DNA of 63,609 nt, from the NCBI GenBank assembly GCA_027605045.1, contig JAQFWX010000182.1:1-63609 (forward strand). Reading direction: 5' to 3'. This document shows, one piece after another, positions 33,996 to 46,871 of the stretch; the first letter of the stretch is position 1; each line of letters starts with the position of its first letter. Both the position numbers and the translations under genes were made by a program. The stretch is from Phallus indusiatus (taxonomy: Eukaryota > Basidiomycota > Agaricomycetes > Phallales > Phallaceae). The notes under the pieces were generated by a model. That model was not told where the DNA came from, did no database searches, and worked only from the letters and a program-made list of their open reading frames with translations.

Positions 33996-36408
33996 ATGGA
34001 CGCAAAGCCCAGCATTTCGAAAGATTTTGAAAGTTCAACAGGGTCCGACAACATCATCGTTCAAATCCAAGACAAAGAAATTGCTGATTTGTCTTTTCCT
34101 GATATCAATACAAAGGCCTTGACACGAAGAATAGATCTCCGTTTCTTTCCCTGGATTGGTTTTCTCTTCTTTCTTAGCTTTCTTGATAGGTCCTCAATTG
34201 GAAACGCCAAAGTATGAGACCCCAGTGCATGGTACCGCGATGACTTTATGACCTGAGTTTCGTAGTTATATGGGTTGGAACAAGACATTCACATCACGGA
34301 CCACCAATATCTCACGGCTCTGACGATTTTCTTTGTCAGTGAGTGCACTTTGATCAACGTCTTTCGGGCAGTCGAAAATTGTTTTTTGTTGTAGCATATT
34401 CAGTTTTTGAGGTGCGGACCTTTAGTCAAGTCAAGGCTTTGATAATAGCAAATGACAGTTCTTTTCTTGGTATAGGTTCCTAGTAATATCGTCTTGAAAA
34501 GATTTCGCCCCACTATTTGGCTTCCCATATGCGTGATATCTTGGGGAATCTGTATGGTATAGTAGCTTCGTTTTACAACATTCGCTTCAAGTACGTTAAA
34601 ACGAAATACACAGACCTTTCAAGGTCTTATACACAACTATGCTGGTTTAATAGGTATCTATATCTTGTCCTTGACTATAAATGTAAAGTATTGACGACAT
34701 CATTTGTTAGTTATTCGTCTTCTCTTAGGAGTATTTGAAGCGGGTCTATTTCCTGGTAAGAGGCTGTTAAATTGATCGAAAAGCTGAGGGCCGAGAGCTA
34801 ACGTCTTTCAGGAGGTGTATATATAGCTAGTAGGTTAGTTCGTTTATCATCTCTCATTGGCACTATCCCTGAGACTAGATGGTAATTCGCAGTTGGTACA
34901 AACGGTCAGAATTTGGTGTTCGTACAGCGGTCTTTGTCACGATGGCGACTATTTCCGGTGCATTTGGGGGTCTCCTCGCTGCTGCTATCTCCAACATGCA
35001 GGGTGTTGGAGGCAAGCCCGCATGGGTTTAGTATTATTCTTGTTTTTCACATGAAACAAAAACTGATAATAACATATATCAACTGGCTCAAAACTTCAGG
35101 CCTGGATTTTCTTACTGGAGGGCATAGCAACTGTCGTAGCCGGATTTTTATCATTTTGGCTCATCATAGACTTCTCCGATACTGCACGTTTCATCACTGA
35201 GGCCGAACGCAAGTTTATTAAACGAAAAATGGAATTAGATGGCCAATTTAGTGTAAAAGGAGAGAAATTCCTTGCTCGATACATATGGGACAGTTTCCGC
35301 GATTACAAAACCTGGATTTGTAGTGAGTGTTTAGTCTCATTCAGGTTTATTTTATAATTTAAGTAATTTATTCAGTGGTGATGGCTGCTGGCTAGTAAGC
35401 ATCTCTGCTATAATTCTATTACGTCTTATATGCAAGGATCAGCGGGCTTACATACTCGCAGCAATGGTCCTCTTTACGCATTTTCCTTGTTTACCCCAAG
35501 CATCATCAATCAGGTACCTTTTTCATAAATTTTATGGGAATTAATTATAAAACCGAGTTTTTCTCAGCTAGGTTTGTGTTGAATTCGGAGTGTTACTCAA
35601 GTATTTCTGGCCTAATCTTCTTCGAAGGGTTTGATGCTAACCCAGCCAACCTGCTCAGTGTACCTATCTACGTATGGGCTGGAGCTTTAACCTGCGCTGT
35701 TGGTTATGCTGCGGACCGGGTTGGAAACAGGGGTTATTTTAACTTGATCTTATTGGGTATAGGTATGATTGGGTATATAGTCTTAATTACATCTCGGAAC
35801 GCAGCACTATCCTATTTCGCAATTTATTTGGCTGCTTCTGGCATTTATCCGGTCATTGCAAATTCCTCGTGAGTCAATGGCCTGTTTATTTGGCTATTGG
35901 TTTACGGATTTTTTAAGGACTTGGTTTGCAAATAACGTTGAAGGGAGTTATAAAAGAGGGGTTACGCTAGCAATGGCATTTGGCTTGTGAGACTGATTCT
36001 TTTTGAAGCCATTCATTCGACTAAATTCGCCCAGCGGGAACTTACAAGGGGCAGTCAGTTCAAATGTCGTACGTGCTATTTCAGCAAATCAGAGGTACTG
36101 ACATATCGCTGAACATACATGGTTAGTACCGGGCTCGTGATGCACCCAGATATATCCTTGGACATGCGGTTCAATTGGGCTATATCGCCATCTCCTTTTT
36201 TGCAACGTTACTTTACCTTGTGGTTCTGAAAAAGGAGAACCAGAAACGAGCGCGAGGGGAGCGGGATGAAATCATTCTTTCAGAATTAAAGGGATCTGAC
36301 CTACAAGATTTGACTGAGAGGCAGAAATTAAACGGCGTTTTCGAAACCGTTGATGAAGCAAGAAGAGTTAAAGGCGATAGCTGGAGTGGCTTTAGATATC
36401 ATTTATAA
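33996..36408 (+). CDS. MFS transporter, second paralogue of the anion:cation symporter family
   Basis: Sixteen exons total 1551 nt (516 aa): 33996-34211, 34266-34338, 34395-34411, 34476-34556, 34614-34653, 34711-34755, 34812-34833, 34893-35025, 35100-35322, 35376-35394 (19 nt), 35462-35513, 35568-35571 (4 nt), 35628-35868, 35918-35986, 36035-36068, 36127-36408. Motifs match the gene at 20264 closely: FLSFLDRSSIGNAK, LYGLEQDIHITD, FEVPSNIVLKRFRP, GVFEAGLFPGG, WYKRSEFGVRTA, NMQGVGGKPAW, FANNVEGSYKRG and GNLQGAVSSNVYR. The first exon here is uninterrupted where the other gene has three introns. Predicted proton-coupled uptake of a small organic anion; substrate unknown. Confidence 0.85.
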
Positions 36409-37224
36409 TTGTGATTCGGTTTCTCTAGCAAATGTTAGCGATCTCTGGTACATGTACCTCAGTGCAAATTCCTTTGCTTGCGCGATGTGATGGCGATTAG
36501 AATTTGGGCAGGCAAAGGTGTTACCGATCGCGCGCTGATGTTGACAGTCTTGTGTTTTTGTTTCGGCAAGATCAAAGGCAGTAGTCATCACGAATTTGAA
36601 AATTGAAGTAGCTTGTAATTCCGCTACACCTAGAGTTTTGAATGGGGGCTTGTCGAACCCATGTTTGTATTTCTTTCTTACGAACATCCAAGCTGCCTGA
36701 CAAGAGATAGTAGTAGATTTAACGGGTTATGCATACTAGTAGGAGATTTCGGAAATAATTGCGCTGATTCAATACGAGGGTATATTTGGGCTGTAATTTT
36801 GGGGAAACGTAACCATGGTTTCTGGCGTCAGACAAAGTCTGGTTGGAACAATATATAAACACACAGCGTTTGAGAAATTATTACGAAAAGGTCAGGTGTT
36901 AATAACTGCTCCTAAGCCTCTGGAGAGATTTCAGTACAAATGCAATGTTGAAAGACTTACGGAACCACAGTCTCACTTACCAATCACCATTTCGGCTACA
37001 ATGAGCCGCAGAATAATCCAGACTCCAGAGTAAGTACGGCTCAGATTTGAGTAATTTAGGACGCCCATTTTTTTTAGCACCAAGCAAACAAAAGAGCACA
37101 GTAAGTAAGAACTTTCGAAGTACTTGACTCGCACTTGAGCTTTTGAATCAGATTCATTTATAAAACTTAGACATGGTTAAAGTTGCAACCGATTTTTACG
37201 AAGGAAAACAAACAGCAGAGTCTT
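36409..37224. other. Intergenic, no gene seen
   Basis: About 0.8 kb downstream of the second MFS gene. ORFs up to 94 codons are present but without motifs. A spliceable start (MSRRIIQTPE at 37001 followed by a GTAAGT) exists but leads to no recognisable product. Confidence 0.35.
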
Positions 37225-37521
37225 TTACCAGTATCTCAAGCTAGATGCGACATTCCTGGGAATCATAAATTGGGGGGTAGCTGTTAGACCATAGTAAAGA
37301 AGCTTTGCGTAATCTTGATCTGCAAGAAACCTGTGAACAATTTCTCCATAACTTGAGACATACTTGACGATGAGCTTTCTTTGGTTCTCCTCAGTCTCTG
37401 CTAGGAATGTCACACATTTAGAGTCGGTTTCCAAAGCCCCTAGGTATCGGAATTTAATATGTCCGCCATTTATAGGATAAGAATGAGGGTAAGGATATGC
37501 ATTTAGTCCATCCTTTTCCAA
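37225..37521 (-). pseudogene. Remnant of a fungal kinase-like gene
   Basis: A single open stretch of 98 codons with strong sequence character: NGGHIKFRYLGALETDS, KCVTFLAETEENQRKLIVKY and VSSYGEIVHRFLADQD, then KLLYYG. This matches the N-lobe-like part of a protein family that is expanded in Agaricomycetes and usually called kinase-like (VTFLAET...IVVKFV..YGE.VHRFLA...LLYYG). The conserved continuation is missing: after KLLYYG the sequence becomes unrelated and stops. No matching upstream exon was found. Most likely a truncated gene copy. The flanks are AT-rich and gene-poor, which fits a decaying segment. Confidence 0.5.
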
Positions 37522-38174
37522 ATGTTCAAGTGTCCAAAAACAATTAAAAAAAGCAGTATTAGGGGCTTTGTATGTATGTTAATACAGTAGACGCGAGACT
37601 CGGCGCTTTAGCAATTCAATTGTCGACCAAAATGCCTCAGTGGTCGACGTATTCAAGCCTAAAACACTTCACGGAGATAAAACAAAATGTACTAAATAAT
37701 AATAAATAATAGGCAATTTGAGAAGTAACAAATATAAGCTAAAAAAGATCTAAATACGTCGTAAATGTAGGCATTTTATGTAGTAAGGAGTTGGCATGAT
37801 TCGGACTCTGAGTATCCTTCTCTTTCTCTAAACAGGTGTTCAATTCGATAATATGGACTTTAAGGAACAATTGACTGGGTCAAGGATAAAGAATCAACGA
37901 AAGGATAACAATGACTCGGACTCGGATTATGCATGCACAGTTGATGTATGACAGGCAAACGCAGCACACAAGAGATCCGCTGAGTCAGCGTCCCAAGCAA
38001 CATCTTTAGCGCTCAACGCAACCTCAACCTTCTATACTTCATTCGCTTCGTTTCCTTTCTCTCTTGTATTCTTATTTTATTATTTTTGTAGTAGAGCATG
38101 GTTGCTCTAACCATGATTTCTACAGCAAAAATCTCACCCAGATTACCAGCCAGTAATGGACCTTCCCTAGTCCG
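37522..38174. other. AT-rich intergenic region
   Basis: About 650 bp, strikingly AT-rich at 37680-37800 (runs of AATAATAAATAATAG). No gene seen. The last part should hold the promoter of the deubiquitinase gene. Confidence 0.45.
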
Positions 38175-41100
38175 ATGGATACCATGTCTGTTTCCGAAAT
38201 CAAGGAACAAGCGAAGAGCAGTGTGCAGAAGATAAAGAATGCTAGCGCACTGAATTTGCTCAAAGTCGCCAAGGATCAGTCCACGACTGCCAGTCTTGAG
38301 GAGAAAAGTGGCGATCTGAAGAGTGCACTCCGTGCCTACATAATGGCTTCTAGGTAGGCGAGCGGGAACTGAGATCTGCCACAGGCATTCATTACTTTTC
38401 ACAGTCTGATACAGGCTATATATGAGACCCCTGAATATAAACTGGAATCCAAGGAGGCGGCCAAAAGGACTGTGTTTTGGAAGGATTTCAGAGATTTCAG
38501 TACCGTGAGCCTATGTTCTGGACATTATCGTCATATTCTTTACTTCGATCTAATTGTCTTTAGCACTTCTTTCAAAATGCCATGCCGCGAGCACAAAATT
38601 TGGAGACAAGATTAAAAGATGTCGAACAGGCGCACAGGTAATGCCACTTTGATTTTCCCTGGCCGACTTTGAACAACTAAGCGGCATCTTTCCCAGTGAA
38701 GCCAGCGATATAAGGGTCGATGAAACCAAAGCTAATGACGGAAGTGGAGGTGGTTCTGACAGACCTTCTATCGCTGATCGAATCCAAGCACTTCAAGGTC
38801 AAGGACTATCATTATCCGCCAAACCGAAGCGATTCTCGGTCAATGCACCGTCGCCCCGATCCCATCCCCCTTCACTAGCACCCAAGTCACCCGCTTCCTT
38901 ACCTTCCGCCATTCAATCTCTCAACTCTAATCAGCAAACACGGCAATTCCCATCCTCTCCGCCTCAGGTCCCTTCTTCGGTTTCATCACCCCTCACATTC
39001 GTCTCAACAGCCTCACTTGGTCCTCCTTCGCCCACGTCTTCAGTTGCGTCGTCTCCGCCGTCGGTTGATGTTAACAACACCATTCCCACAACCGTTACGT
39101 CGACCACCTCCCTCTCTTCGCCGAAATCCTCCCGACATGCGGTATATCCAACTCGAACAGAATCTGAATTTATGACTGCCTTTCCAACTATTGACGAGCT
39201 GGATGAGCAAATTTCGTTCCCAACTGTTCCCACAGAGGAGCCACGCATTACCTTACCAAACGTCCCGTTGAGCAAGCCGGGAGAAAATCTACCCCCACCG
39301 CCGTCTTCTGCCCGGGATTTGAGATCATTCGTTACCAGTAACTTCAGCCCCCATAATACTGGCGCAAGTTCATCATCTATTACATCTCCAACGAGATTAT
39401 CTACTATTGATAGGAATCCTCCACATCATCGTCCTTCTAGTACACCTATACCACCTCTTGCAAACGGCATTGGCCATTTAGACTCTCCTCCGGAACGTTC
39501 CCCTGTAACAAGTCATCGGCGTGAACTTCCGTCCCCGCCAGTCGCGTCTACGTCTTCACATCAGAATTATAATTATTCCACAAAAACTCCTATTAAACAT
39601 TCCGGAAGCTCAAAATCTAAAACTGACCTACCTGTTACTAGCACTATATATCCTAAGTTATTAAGAGACTACTGCTCTGAGGGGAGGAAGATTTTACTGT
39701 TGGACATACGAACGCGGGCCGAATTCGATACGGAGCGCATTAAGGGTGATGAAATCGTTTGCCTGGAGCCGAGTATCTTAACAAGGGACAAGTATGGATG
39801 TGTCTCTGTCTGCTTTATTACGTGGATCTGATGATACTTTTAGGATCACATCCAACGCAATTGAATCAGCCTTAGTTGTCTCCCCGTCTTCCGAACGGGC
39901 ACTCTTCAGTAATCGCGCGAAATTCGAGGTAGTCGTGATGTATGACGCCTCGTCAGCAAATTTCACTCCAGCTATGTCGAACTTGACCCGGGCGATATTC
40001 GAGACTGATTTTACCCAATCTTTGAAACGACCACCTATGCTTTTAATCGGGGGGTTTGAGGCTTGGAAAAGGGACATTGGGGAAGAGGGAATTTATCGTT
40101 CCTTCCCACCGCAAGATAATGAAATCAAGGAACCCTCTGCTGTATCCAGTCACCTGCCTACCAATTCCCATACAAATGCAGTCCATGGTTCAATGTCATC
40201 AAACAGTATCTCTATCCCTCTTATACCAAATCATGCAATTACCCCCCCTTCAAGCAATGTTTCAATGTCGTCGGATGGTCATGAACGATGGGTTCCTCCT
40301 CGACCTCAATCGCAAACCGATTTGGAACGTCCCCCCGCATATTCTACCCATACTCCAAAGAAGTAAGAGATTATAGTTCCGGGTAAAATATGACATGTGT
40401 CACTGACTGTTGATTAGTGTTACGTCCCCTGAACCTCAGAGTCCGGACACCCGACTCGTTCGAAGACCGGCCTTTGTGCGACCACACGCCTCGAGCCAGA
40501 GTCAGAGCGCGATCACATTTTCAAGAGAGCCGGTATGTAATTTTGTTAAGTAGCGTGCAGTTGAGGTTTGACTCAACCTGTTAGTACTCACCTCCACCCA
40601 TGGGTCTTTCCTCGATATCATCCCCGATTCAATACCCTTCAATGTCTTTAACGTACCCCTCTACTACAATGAATGGGTTTCGTCCCCAAGCTGATGGTTT
40701 CGTCTCGCCGCCTCCTGTCGCATCTATCAACCCCTCTTCCGTATCTCGTCGACGAAACGACTATGTTGACCAAAGTCATCAGATTTATCCTTCTTTCCCA
40801 AGAGCATCTATTGATTATCCTGATTTATCCGCCAAGCCTGTTCTTCGGCCTCCCCCAGCGGCAGTGCAACCAAACTTGGAACGTCAAGATCATCGATCGC
40901 GGTCGATCCAGCAGTCTTCATATCCATATACAACGCCTGCACCAGCACCTCCAACGATTCAATCGGAATATCCTGTGACATACTGGACGGACGTTCAGAT
41001 TGGCGTTTCTGGTCTAAAGAATATGGGGAATACATGTTACATGAATTCGACCATGCAATGTCTCAGTGCAACTGTACCTTTTGCGCGTTTCTTTACGGGT

Positions 41101-42359
41101 AAGTTGTTAATCAAGCTTGTACGAGCTGCGTTGCTGAGGATGCTTAAGAGGGGCTGTGGAAAAATGCGGTAAACATGCTGAACCCACTAGGCTCGAAAGG
41201 TAATATGGCCAAGGCATTCGCGTCTATACTTCATGAGCTCTGGCATGGTGATTTACCATATCTAGTGCCATTCGCATTTCGTGTCAGTGTAACTTTGACT
41301 CTGCCATAGAAAATTTCGTGCTCAATTTCATTGATAGAAATCGATCTGTATTTATGCTCCCCAGTTTGGCGGCACCGATCAACACGACTCGCAAGAATTC
41401 CTCTCATTCTTGCTGGACGGATTACATGAGGATTTGAATCGTGTATTGCAGAAGCCATTTATAGAATCAACCCCCGATCGAGAAGCAGAGCTGGAAACGT
41501 TACCAACTCAAATCGCAAGCGAGCAAGAATGGAAGATATATCGGATGCGCAATGATAGTATTGTTGTCGATTACTTCCAGGGTCAATTCCGTAACAAGTT
41601 ACAATGCCTGGCTTGCTCCAAGGTGAGACGGGACAATTTGATTGCCTATATCTTGACCATAAATGCCTTTTAGACGTCAACAACATACAATCCATTCATG
41701 TATCTATCTTTACCGCTTCCGAGTGGCCGATCTGCCAAAACGACTTTATACCAATGCTTGGATGCATTTGTGAAAGAAGAAGTTCTGGAGAAGAGCGAGG
41801 CCTGGAATTGCCCAAGATGCAAAACACTTCGGAAGGCGACGAAACAGTTGACTATTTCACGGTTACCTCCCGTTCTACTAATTCATCTCAAACGATTTTC
41901 GTTCAAAGGTCCGTTTACGGACAAACTTGAAACATTGGTCGATTTTCCTTTGAAAGATCTCGACCTGACGAACTACGTCCCTATGCCATTACCTCCAAGT
42001 GCAGATCACCGACCGAGCCCAGCATCGCCAAATGACGATCCCCGTACACCGCTTCCCCCATATAAATACGATCTATATGCAGTAACAAACCATTATGGTA
42101 ATTTAACTAGCGGGCATTGTTCGTGTTTTTGATTGATAATGAGATATTACATGTGCTGATATTGAACTTTTGTAGACACAGCCTTCATTGCCTCTCGAGG
42201 AGGCTGGTTATACTGTGATGATAGTCGCGTAACAAAGGCTGATAGTCGAGATATCGTGGTAGGTTTTATGTTTATAGGTAGCGTAAATCGTATAACGCTC
42301 TAATCTCGATGTTTTAGGGCCGCCCTGCTTATGTTTTATATTATAAACGTACAAGATAA
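38175..42359 (+). CDS. Ubiquitin carboxyl-terminal hydrolase, Doa4/Ubp4-USP8 type
   Basis: Domain order: an N-terminal USP8-dimerisation/MIT-like helical region (EIKEQAKSSVQKIKN, GDLKSALRAYIMAS, AAKRTVFWKDFRDF), a Ser/Pro-rich linker, a degenerate rhodanese domain (YPKLLRDYCSEGRKILLLDI, then FEVVVMYDASS, where the catalytic Cys is absent), another disordered linker, and the USP domain. The Cys box is GLKNMGNTCYMNSTMQCL (about 41015-41070), the mid region has DQHDSQEFLSFLLDGLHEDL, zinc ligands CLAC and CPRC, and the His box is GNLTSGHYTAF with GRPAYVLYYKRTR at the end. A 52-nt intron after LTRD joins the rhodanese halves. Doa4 recycles ubiquitin from cargo at endosomes. Ends 147 bp from the opposing Snt2-like gene. 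Confidence 0.87.
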
Positions 42360-42506
42360 TCTTTTTGGGAGATTTTGATCCCTGGTTTGTTATTTTATTC
42401 AGATGTATTATGTCACGGCATGAAGAATTGCAAAGGTTCATTTTTTTGTGAATTTAACTACATAAGATTACATAGAAACAGCATTGTGATGAACAAAGAA
42501 ATGCGT

Positions 42507-45500
42507 TTAACCTACAAGAATAGGTACAGATGCTTCGTGAAGTGTTTCTTTTGCCTTATGGGATGTCACACGCTCAAAATGACATGCATGGCACTCGTAC
42601 AATGATTCCTGTGCATTGGACCCCTCTGGATAATCTCCCGGCTCGACAGTATGAAAGAAAGGTGAATATTCCGTCTTGCACTTGTGACACCGTTGAGAGG
42701 AAATGGATAGACTTGTAGTTTTTCCTAAAGCCTTGTCGTTGTTTTGCATGATAGTGTCCACCCTGCGGGCTTTACGCAGCAGTCCGTAAGAGTTATCAGC
42801 CGACACTTGTTTTGAAGCCCGGACAAAGTTCTCGAGAGCAGTCTATTGATATTAGTTGTTATATATCAATTTGAGGCGTTTTGATTCGGTAACATACCTC
42901 TCCTCGCTCATTTGTATCGCAAAAGTCAAATAGTTTACGTGCTCCAACGTCGTGCTCAGTGCAGAATACAACGGGCCGCATGACTCCAGTCTCTCCTTTG
43001 AATTCAATCGTTGTATCTCGCTTGCTGAGCTGTTTTGGCTGTCGTATATTGAATGCTTTTAGAACCGTACAACCGCAAAAACAAGATACAAATCATACCG
43101 TTTGTATTTCGAGCATAAACCTATGTCCGGCTTTCCAAGCGCACGAGGGGTGATATGCAACATGACAAGAAGAACATTTAGCAAGCACCCCTGGCTGATT
43201 GCATATCGAACAAATCTATAATATGAATCATTCGCATATGTGTATGATACCGACAATAATAAACAGTCGTACCGCTTCCCAACGAGATTGAGGAATAGAA
43301 CTAATTCCTTCTACCAAACGGAAACGAGACACCTCGGTATATACCACTTCTGGAGCATAAAGAGAACAGAGTATATGGGCCCAGTTTTGACCTTCGGTAG
43401 GTTTCTTGGCTCGAAGGAACCCGGAATCATTTTCATCTCTTGAGCCTTGTGTTTCTGTCGCGCGCTTCTTTTCATTCTTTCGTTTGCCAGGACACAACAC
43501 GCAATCAGATACCTATAGACGGATGCTCAGTAAACGTACAAAGGGCTACCCGAAACTTTATCGTACCAGTGACGCCTCCAGTGTACTTTCATTTTGACAA
43601 ACATCACATAACCAACCTTCAGCTTCAGTTAGATCTAAGAAAGAACTGCCTGTCCCATAAGATGCTTAAAACAATGAGCAAAGAGTAGTCATTCATAACC
43701 TGAAATTTCCTTACCTGCGTGGATAGTCATGCAACACTGTATACATCGAATGACCTTCCCTAATGGGCCTAACTTTTTACAACAATGACACATTATATGT
43801 TTAATCAAAGGAGGTTGAGGAGGCAAGGGCATAGTCGGAAGCTATAATTAATAAATCAGTACAACGTTTCTCTGTCTACGACCATGTACTGCATACCTTC
43901 ATTTTCGGTGCCGATCCCGCTAGTGGAGTGCCCTCCCGCTTCTCGATGACACTTGTGCGATGCTTTCCCGCAAGAGATTCGGACGGTGTTTTCAAACTGA
44001 GATCGCCGTATTTCCGCCATTGCATCCCGCATTCATTACATAGAACTGGGGAGGATAAACCCTTGGGTCCTTTCCACCAGACACTTGATTGTCGTGTTCT
44101 GCAAGCGGCACACGTCAAAGTACGACCATCGGTTGTGACATTAACGATAGATCTCTCTTCATCTGACGTTGAAGCAGCAAGTGATTGAGGCGCAGTGGGT
44201 TTGCCTGAACGACGAGCTTCCAAAATACGATGATTTTCTTCTCGTAAATGATCACTGGGGAGAAATAAGCTTGAAGTGCACGACATAATAAAAAGACTTA
44301 CGCTTTCCATTTAGCAAAAAACCGAACAACCTCCGCAATAGTTCTGCTTCCCAGCTGATCACGGACCAAGCGCAGTTCGGGGCCATGTTCCAGAATGGCA
44401 TTTGAGAAACGTTGTTTTTCATCTTCCGTCCATTCTCTGTCGGTATATCGAACTTCATCTTTTTTCCACTGAAAAGGACGTTCGTCAGACTCGAATCCAC
44501 CATAAATGCCATTGGTCTAACCCACCTTTGGCGTTCGGAAAGGGTTCTTCATGTTCACACTAGACAACGGTTCTTTCTGGAGATGGGCCACAGAGAAACG
44601 ACGCACGACCTCATCTATCCAATCCATGTCGTAAAGAATGTTCGATCCTGCAGCCAGATTGTGCATGCATTGTTTCCCTAGATAAGGTCAAATAAAGGCA
44701 TCCCTTCTCGAAAAGTAGACTTTTGCTCACAAGTAGCCACTAGTACAAATCAGTGATAGGATCTAAATTCAAAGAGAAAATGACTTACTTTCAGCTTCCG
44801 TCATTCGAGAGATACAGCTTAGTATTTCTACGGTTTCATCTGTCCCTCGTTCAGGAATATCTGGTCCTAGCAACAAAATGTGTCAAGCTGTTGCGCGTCC
44901 TTTTTACTGAAAAGTCGTACCTGGCGGAGGTAAGGATGAACCACTAGCAGGAACTGGGGTTTGGAACTTGACGCCGACACGAGTATTTGCTCGCGGGAAA
45001 ATGATATCCTCGGGATCTTAATAACAACAATTCAGATATGAACAAACCGGTTGGTAATCAACATACCCAATGTGTCTTCAGCTAGTGTATATTGACTTGC
45101 ATTTTCTTTCAATGCTCCGAAAACAAACCTCCTCAATCATTGTACTCACCCAAAGTACCGAAATGGCCACATCTTAAAGTATTTATCTTCAGTATCGTCT
45201 TGCTGTTTCAAGGGAACAAGTGCATGATTCTTTGAGCCTTTCGGCCGTCCACGAGTGCGATAATTCGGTGCCGTAGCTAGCTTCGCTTTTCCAGCAGCGC
45301 CAAGCTGCCCATTTTCGTCTTCATCGTCCTTGTGAGAACATCGGGCACAAGACCAGCCGTAGCCACGGGCTGGTTTTGCGAGCAAGGGTGGCTGCACACA
45401 GGACATATGGAAATGGCATTTGCATGTGTCACATTGAACAGAATCCAGACTTTAAACGAACATTAGTTTGGATCGTGGAGAAAATAATAAGATCGGCGCC

Positions 45501-46200
45501 CAGAGAAATTGCAATTTACCTTGGACACCATTCACCACATGTGTCACAAAGCCTCAAGGAATCTGTTAACTCTGCCACACACTCCTTCTCTGTCACAATC
45601 ATATCGTATCTGGAAGCCAGGACGTCTTTTATATGTCGGGGAACTGCGTGTAAAGTCAAGATAATTAATTCTCTCTGTTTCGAGAAAGGAAGTGCAGCAC
45701 TGACGATTATGTACTTCGGAAACCAAGATCACTTCGAATTCCCTTTTGAGAAATGGAGCAAAGAGCCGGTTGTAGTAGAAGCTGTCTGGACGTTTCCTCC
45801 AAGCGATTAAATCAGCTATTTTGTCCTTGTGCTTTACATTACATTTTCCTCTGAGTTGTGTAATTGGAATTACTTCGGAATAGGTGGCGCATAGCAGAAG
45901 ACGAGAGTCGTTGATGGGGCGGTCGCTAACATCACTTGGTCGATAATACCAAGCAACTCGGACACGAGCTAAAGGTTCTTTTGTTGAAGATCTGGTTTTA
46001 GTATTTTCTTTAGGAGTGGTCTCTTCTGGTGGTAGAAATTCCATTATTCTGGCAATAGAATAGGGTGTGCCCTCCCTGATGACCCAACTCGGTGAGCAAT
46101 AAACATGGTCTAAAATAATGATGAGTGATTGATAGACAATGGGATTGAACTGAGTACCATTGACTTTGACTTTTTCGCCATTCGGAAGCGTATATTCCAT
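42507..46200 (-). CDS. Snt2-like chromatin protein: BAH, PHD, ELM2/SANT, GATA finger, extended PHD
   Basis: Start at 46200 (MEYTLPNGEKVKVN). Going along the protein: BAH domain (DHVYCSPSWVIREGTPYSIARI, VRVAWYYRPSDVSD, LLLCATYSEVIPITQL); PHD finger (VQCDTCKCHFHMSCVQPPLL, WSCARC); an AT-hook-like RGRPKGSKN; ELM2 segment (PRANTRVGVKFQTPVP); SANT (WTEDEKQRFSNAILEHGPEL, TIAEVVRFFAKWK); GATA-type finger (CAACRTRQSSVWWKGP, LCNECGMQWRKYG); a second PHD-like finger (CHCCKKLGPLG...CDVC); and an extended PHD (CVLCPGKRK, NWAHILCSLYAPEVVY, CSSCHVAYHPSCAWKAG). Fungal Snt2 works with JmjC demethylase and deacetylase partners on histone H3. Stop at 42507. Intron positions are not all resolved. Confidence 0.8.
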
Positions 46201-46871
46201 GCTGATTGTTTCGAATTACACGGCCCTGCAAGTAGAGGACGACCGACGTTTATTAGTGTTACACCGGCCTCGTATTTGGAATGATTGATACAGAAAGGTA
46301 TGATAGTTCTTATTCCCACAGTCAATACAATAGCCACGAAACGGGAAGAAGGGCACGGAGCTGTTGTAACGACTGGGAGCGGAACAAACTCAGATTCGAA
46401 TCATACTGTGTGCTTGGGACTCCGATTTTACAAAAACAAGTTGGCCCACGACTTATATGATCTACTTAAAATTATGTATTAGATGTTTTTACACACTTGC
46501 ATGTAAAATGTATGTATACAAACAATTGAACAAGTCAAACTAGCTTCTGCTTTTGAAGTTCTCGCAGATGCGAACAAAAAAGATTCTCATGGAGGCTGTT
46601 ACTAAGCGGCAATATGCCGCATTAGCGCCAAACAACTGATGGTACCGGTGACCTGGCGTCGAGCCAAATCGTGTCATGTCCATTAAGAACTGATACCTTT
46701 TCAATAATCTACAAATATTTGCTCACTAGATAGTATTTTATTTTCTTGTTTAGTTTTTATTGAGTTAAATTTGATAAATTAAATAACATGTTTGAGAGGA
46801 ATAATGTGCCCTATATATATAAATTAAGACCAAAGAATGTAGCCAGTACGAAATTTATGAACGATCGCTGT
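46201..46871. other. Intergenic between nitronate monooxygenase and Snt2-like genes
   Basis: 671 bp, strongly AT-rich at 46680-46860. Both flanking genes are on the minus strand, so it holds the 3' end of one and the promoter of the other. A TATATATATAAATT run at about 46814 is more likely 3' flank than promoter. Confidence 0.45.

Noticed and set aside
20264..36408. Metabolic gene cluster (MFS, GH17, lipase, nitronate monooxygenase)
   Set aside because: Housekeeping genes (Vps9, Nnf1, Tul1, Doa4) are interspersed and no core biosynthetic enzyme or dedicated regulator is present.
39794..39845. Open frame starting MDVSLSALLRGSDDTF as a separate start inside the deubiquitinase gene
   Set aside because: It begins in a 52-nt intron (GTATGG...TTTTAG); splicing gives LTRDK-ITSNAIESALV, which continues the rhodanese domain.
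38175..46200. Deubiquitinase and Snt2-like gene as a functional ubiquitin-chromatin operon
   Set aside because: They are convergent with separate promoters, and the deubiquitinase has the endosomal Doa4/USP8 plan.
46385..46410. Possible tRNA B-box (GATTCGAATCAT)
   Set aside because: No matching A-box, acceptor stem or cloverleaf could be folded around it.
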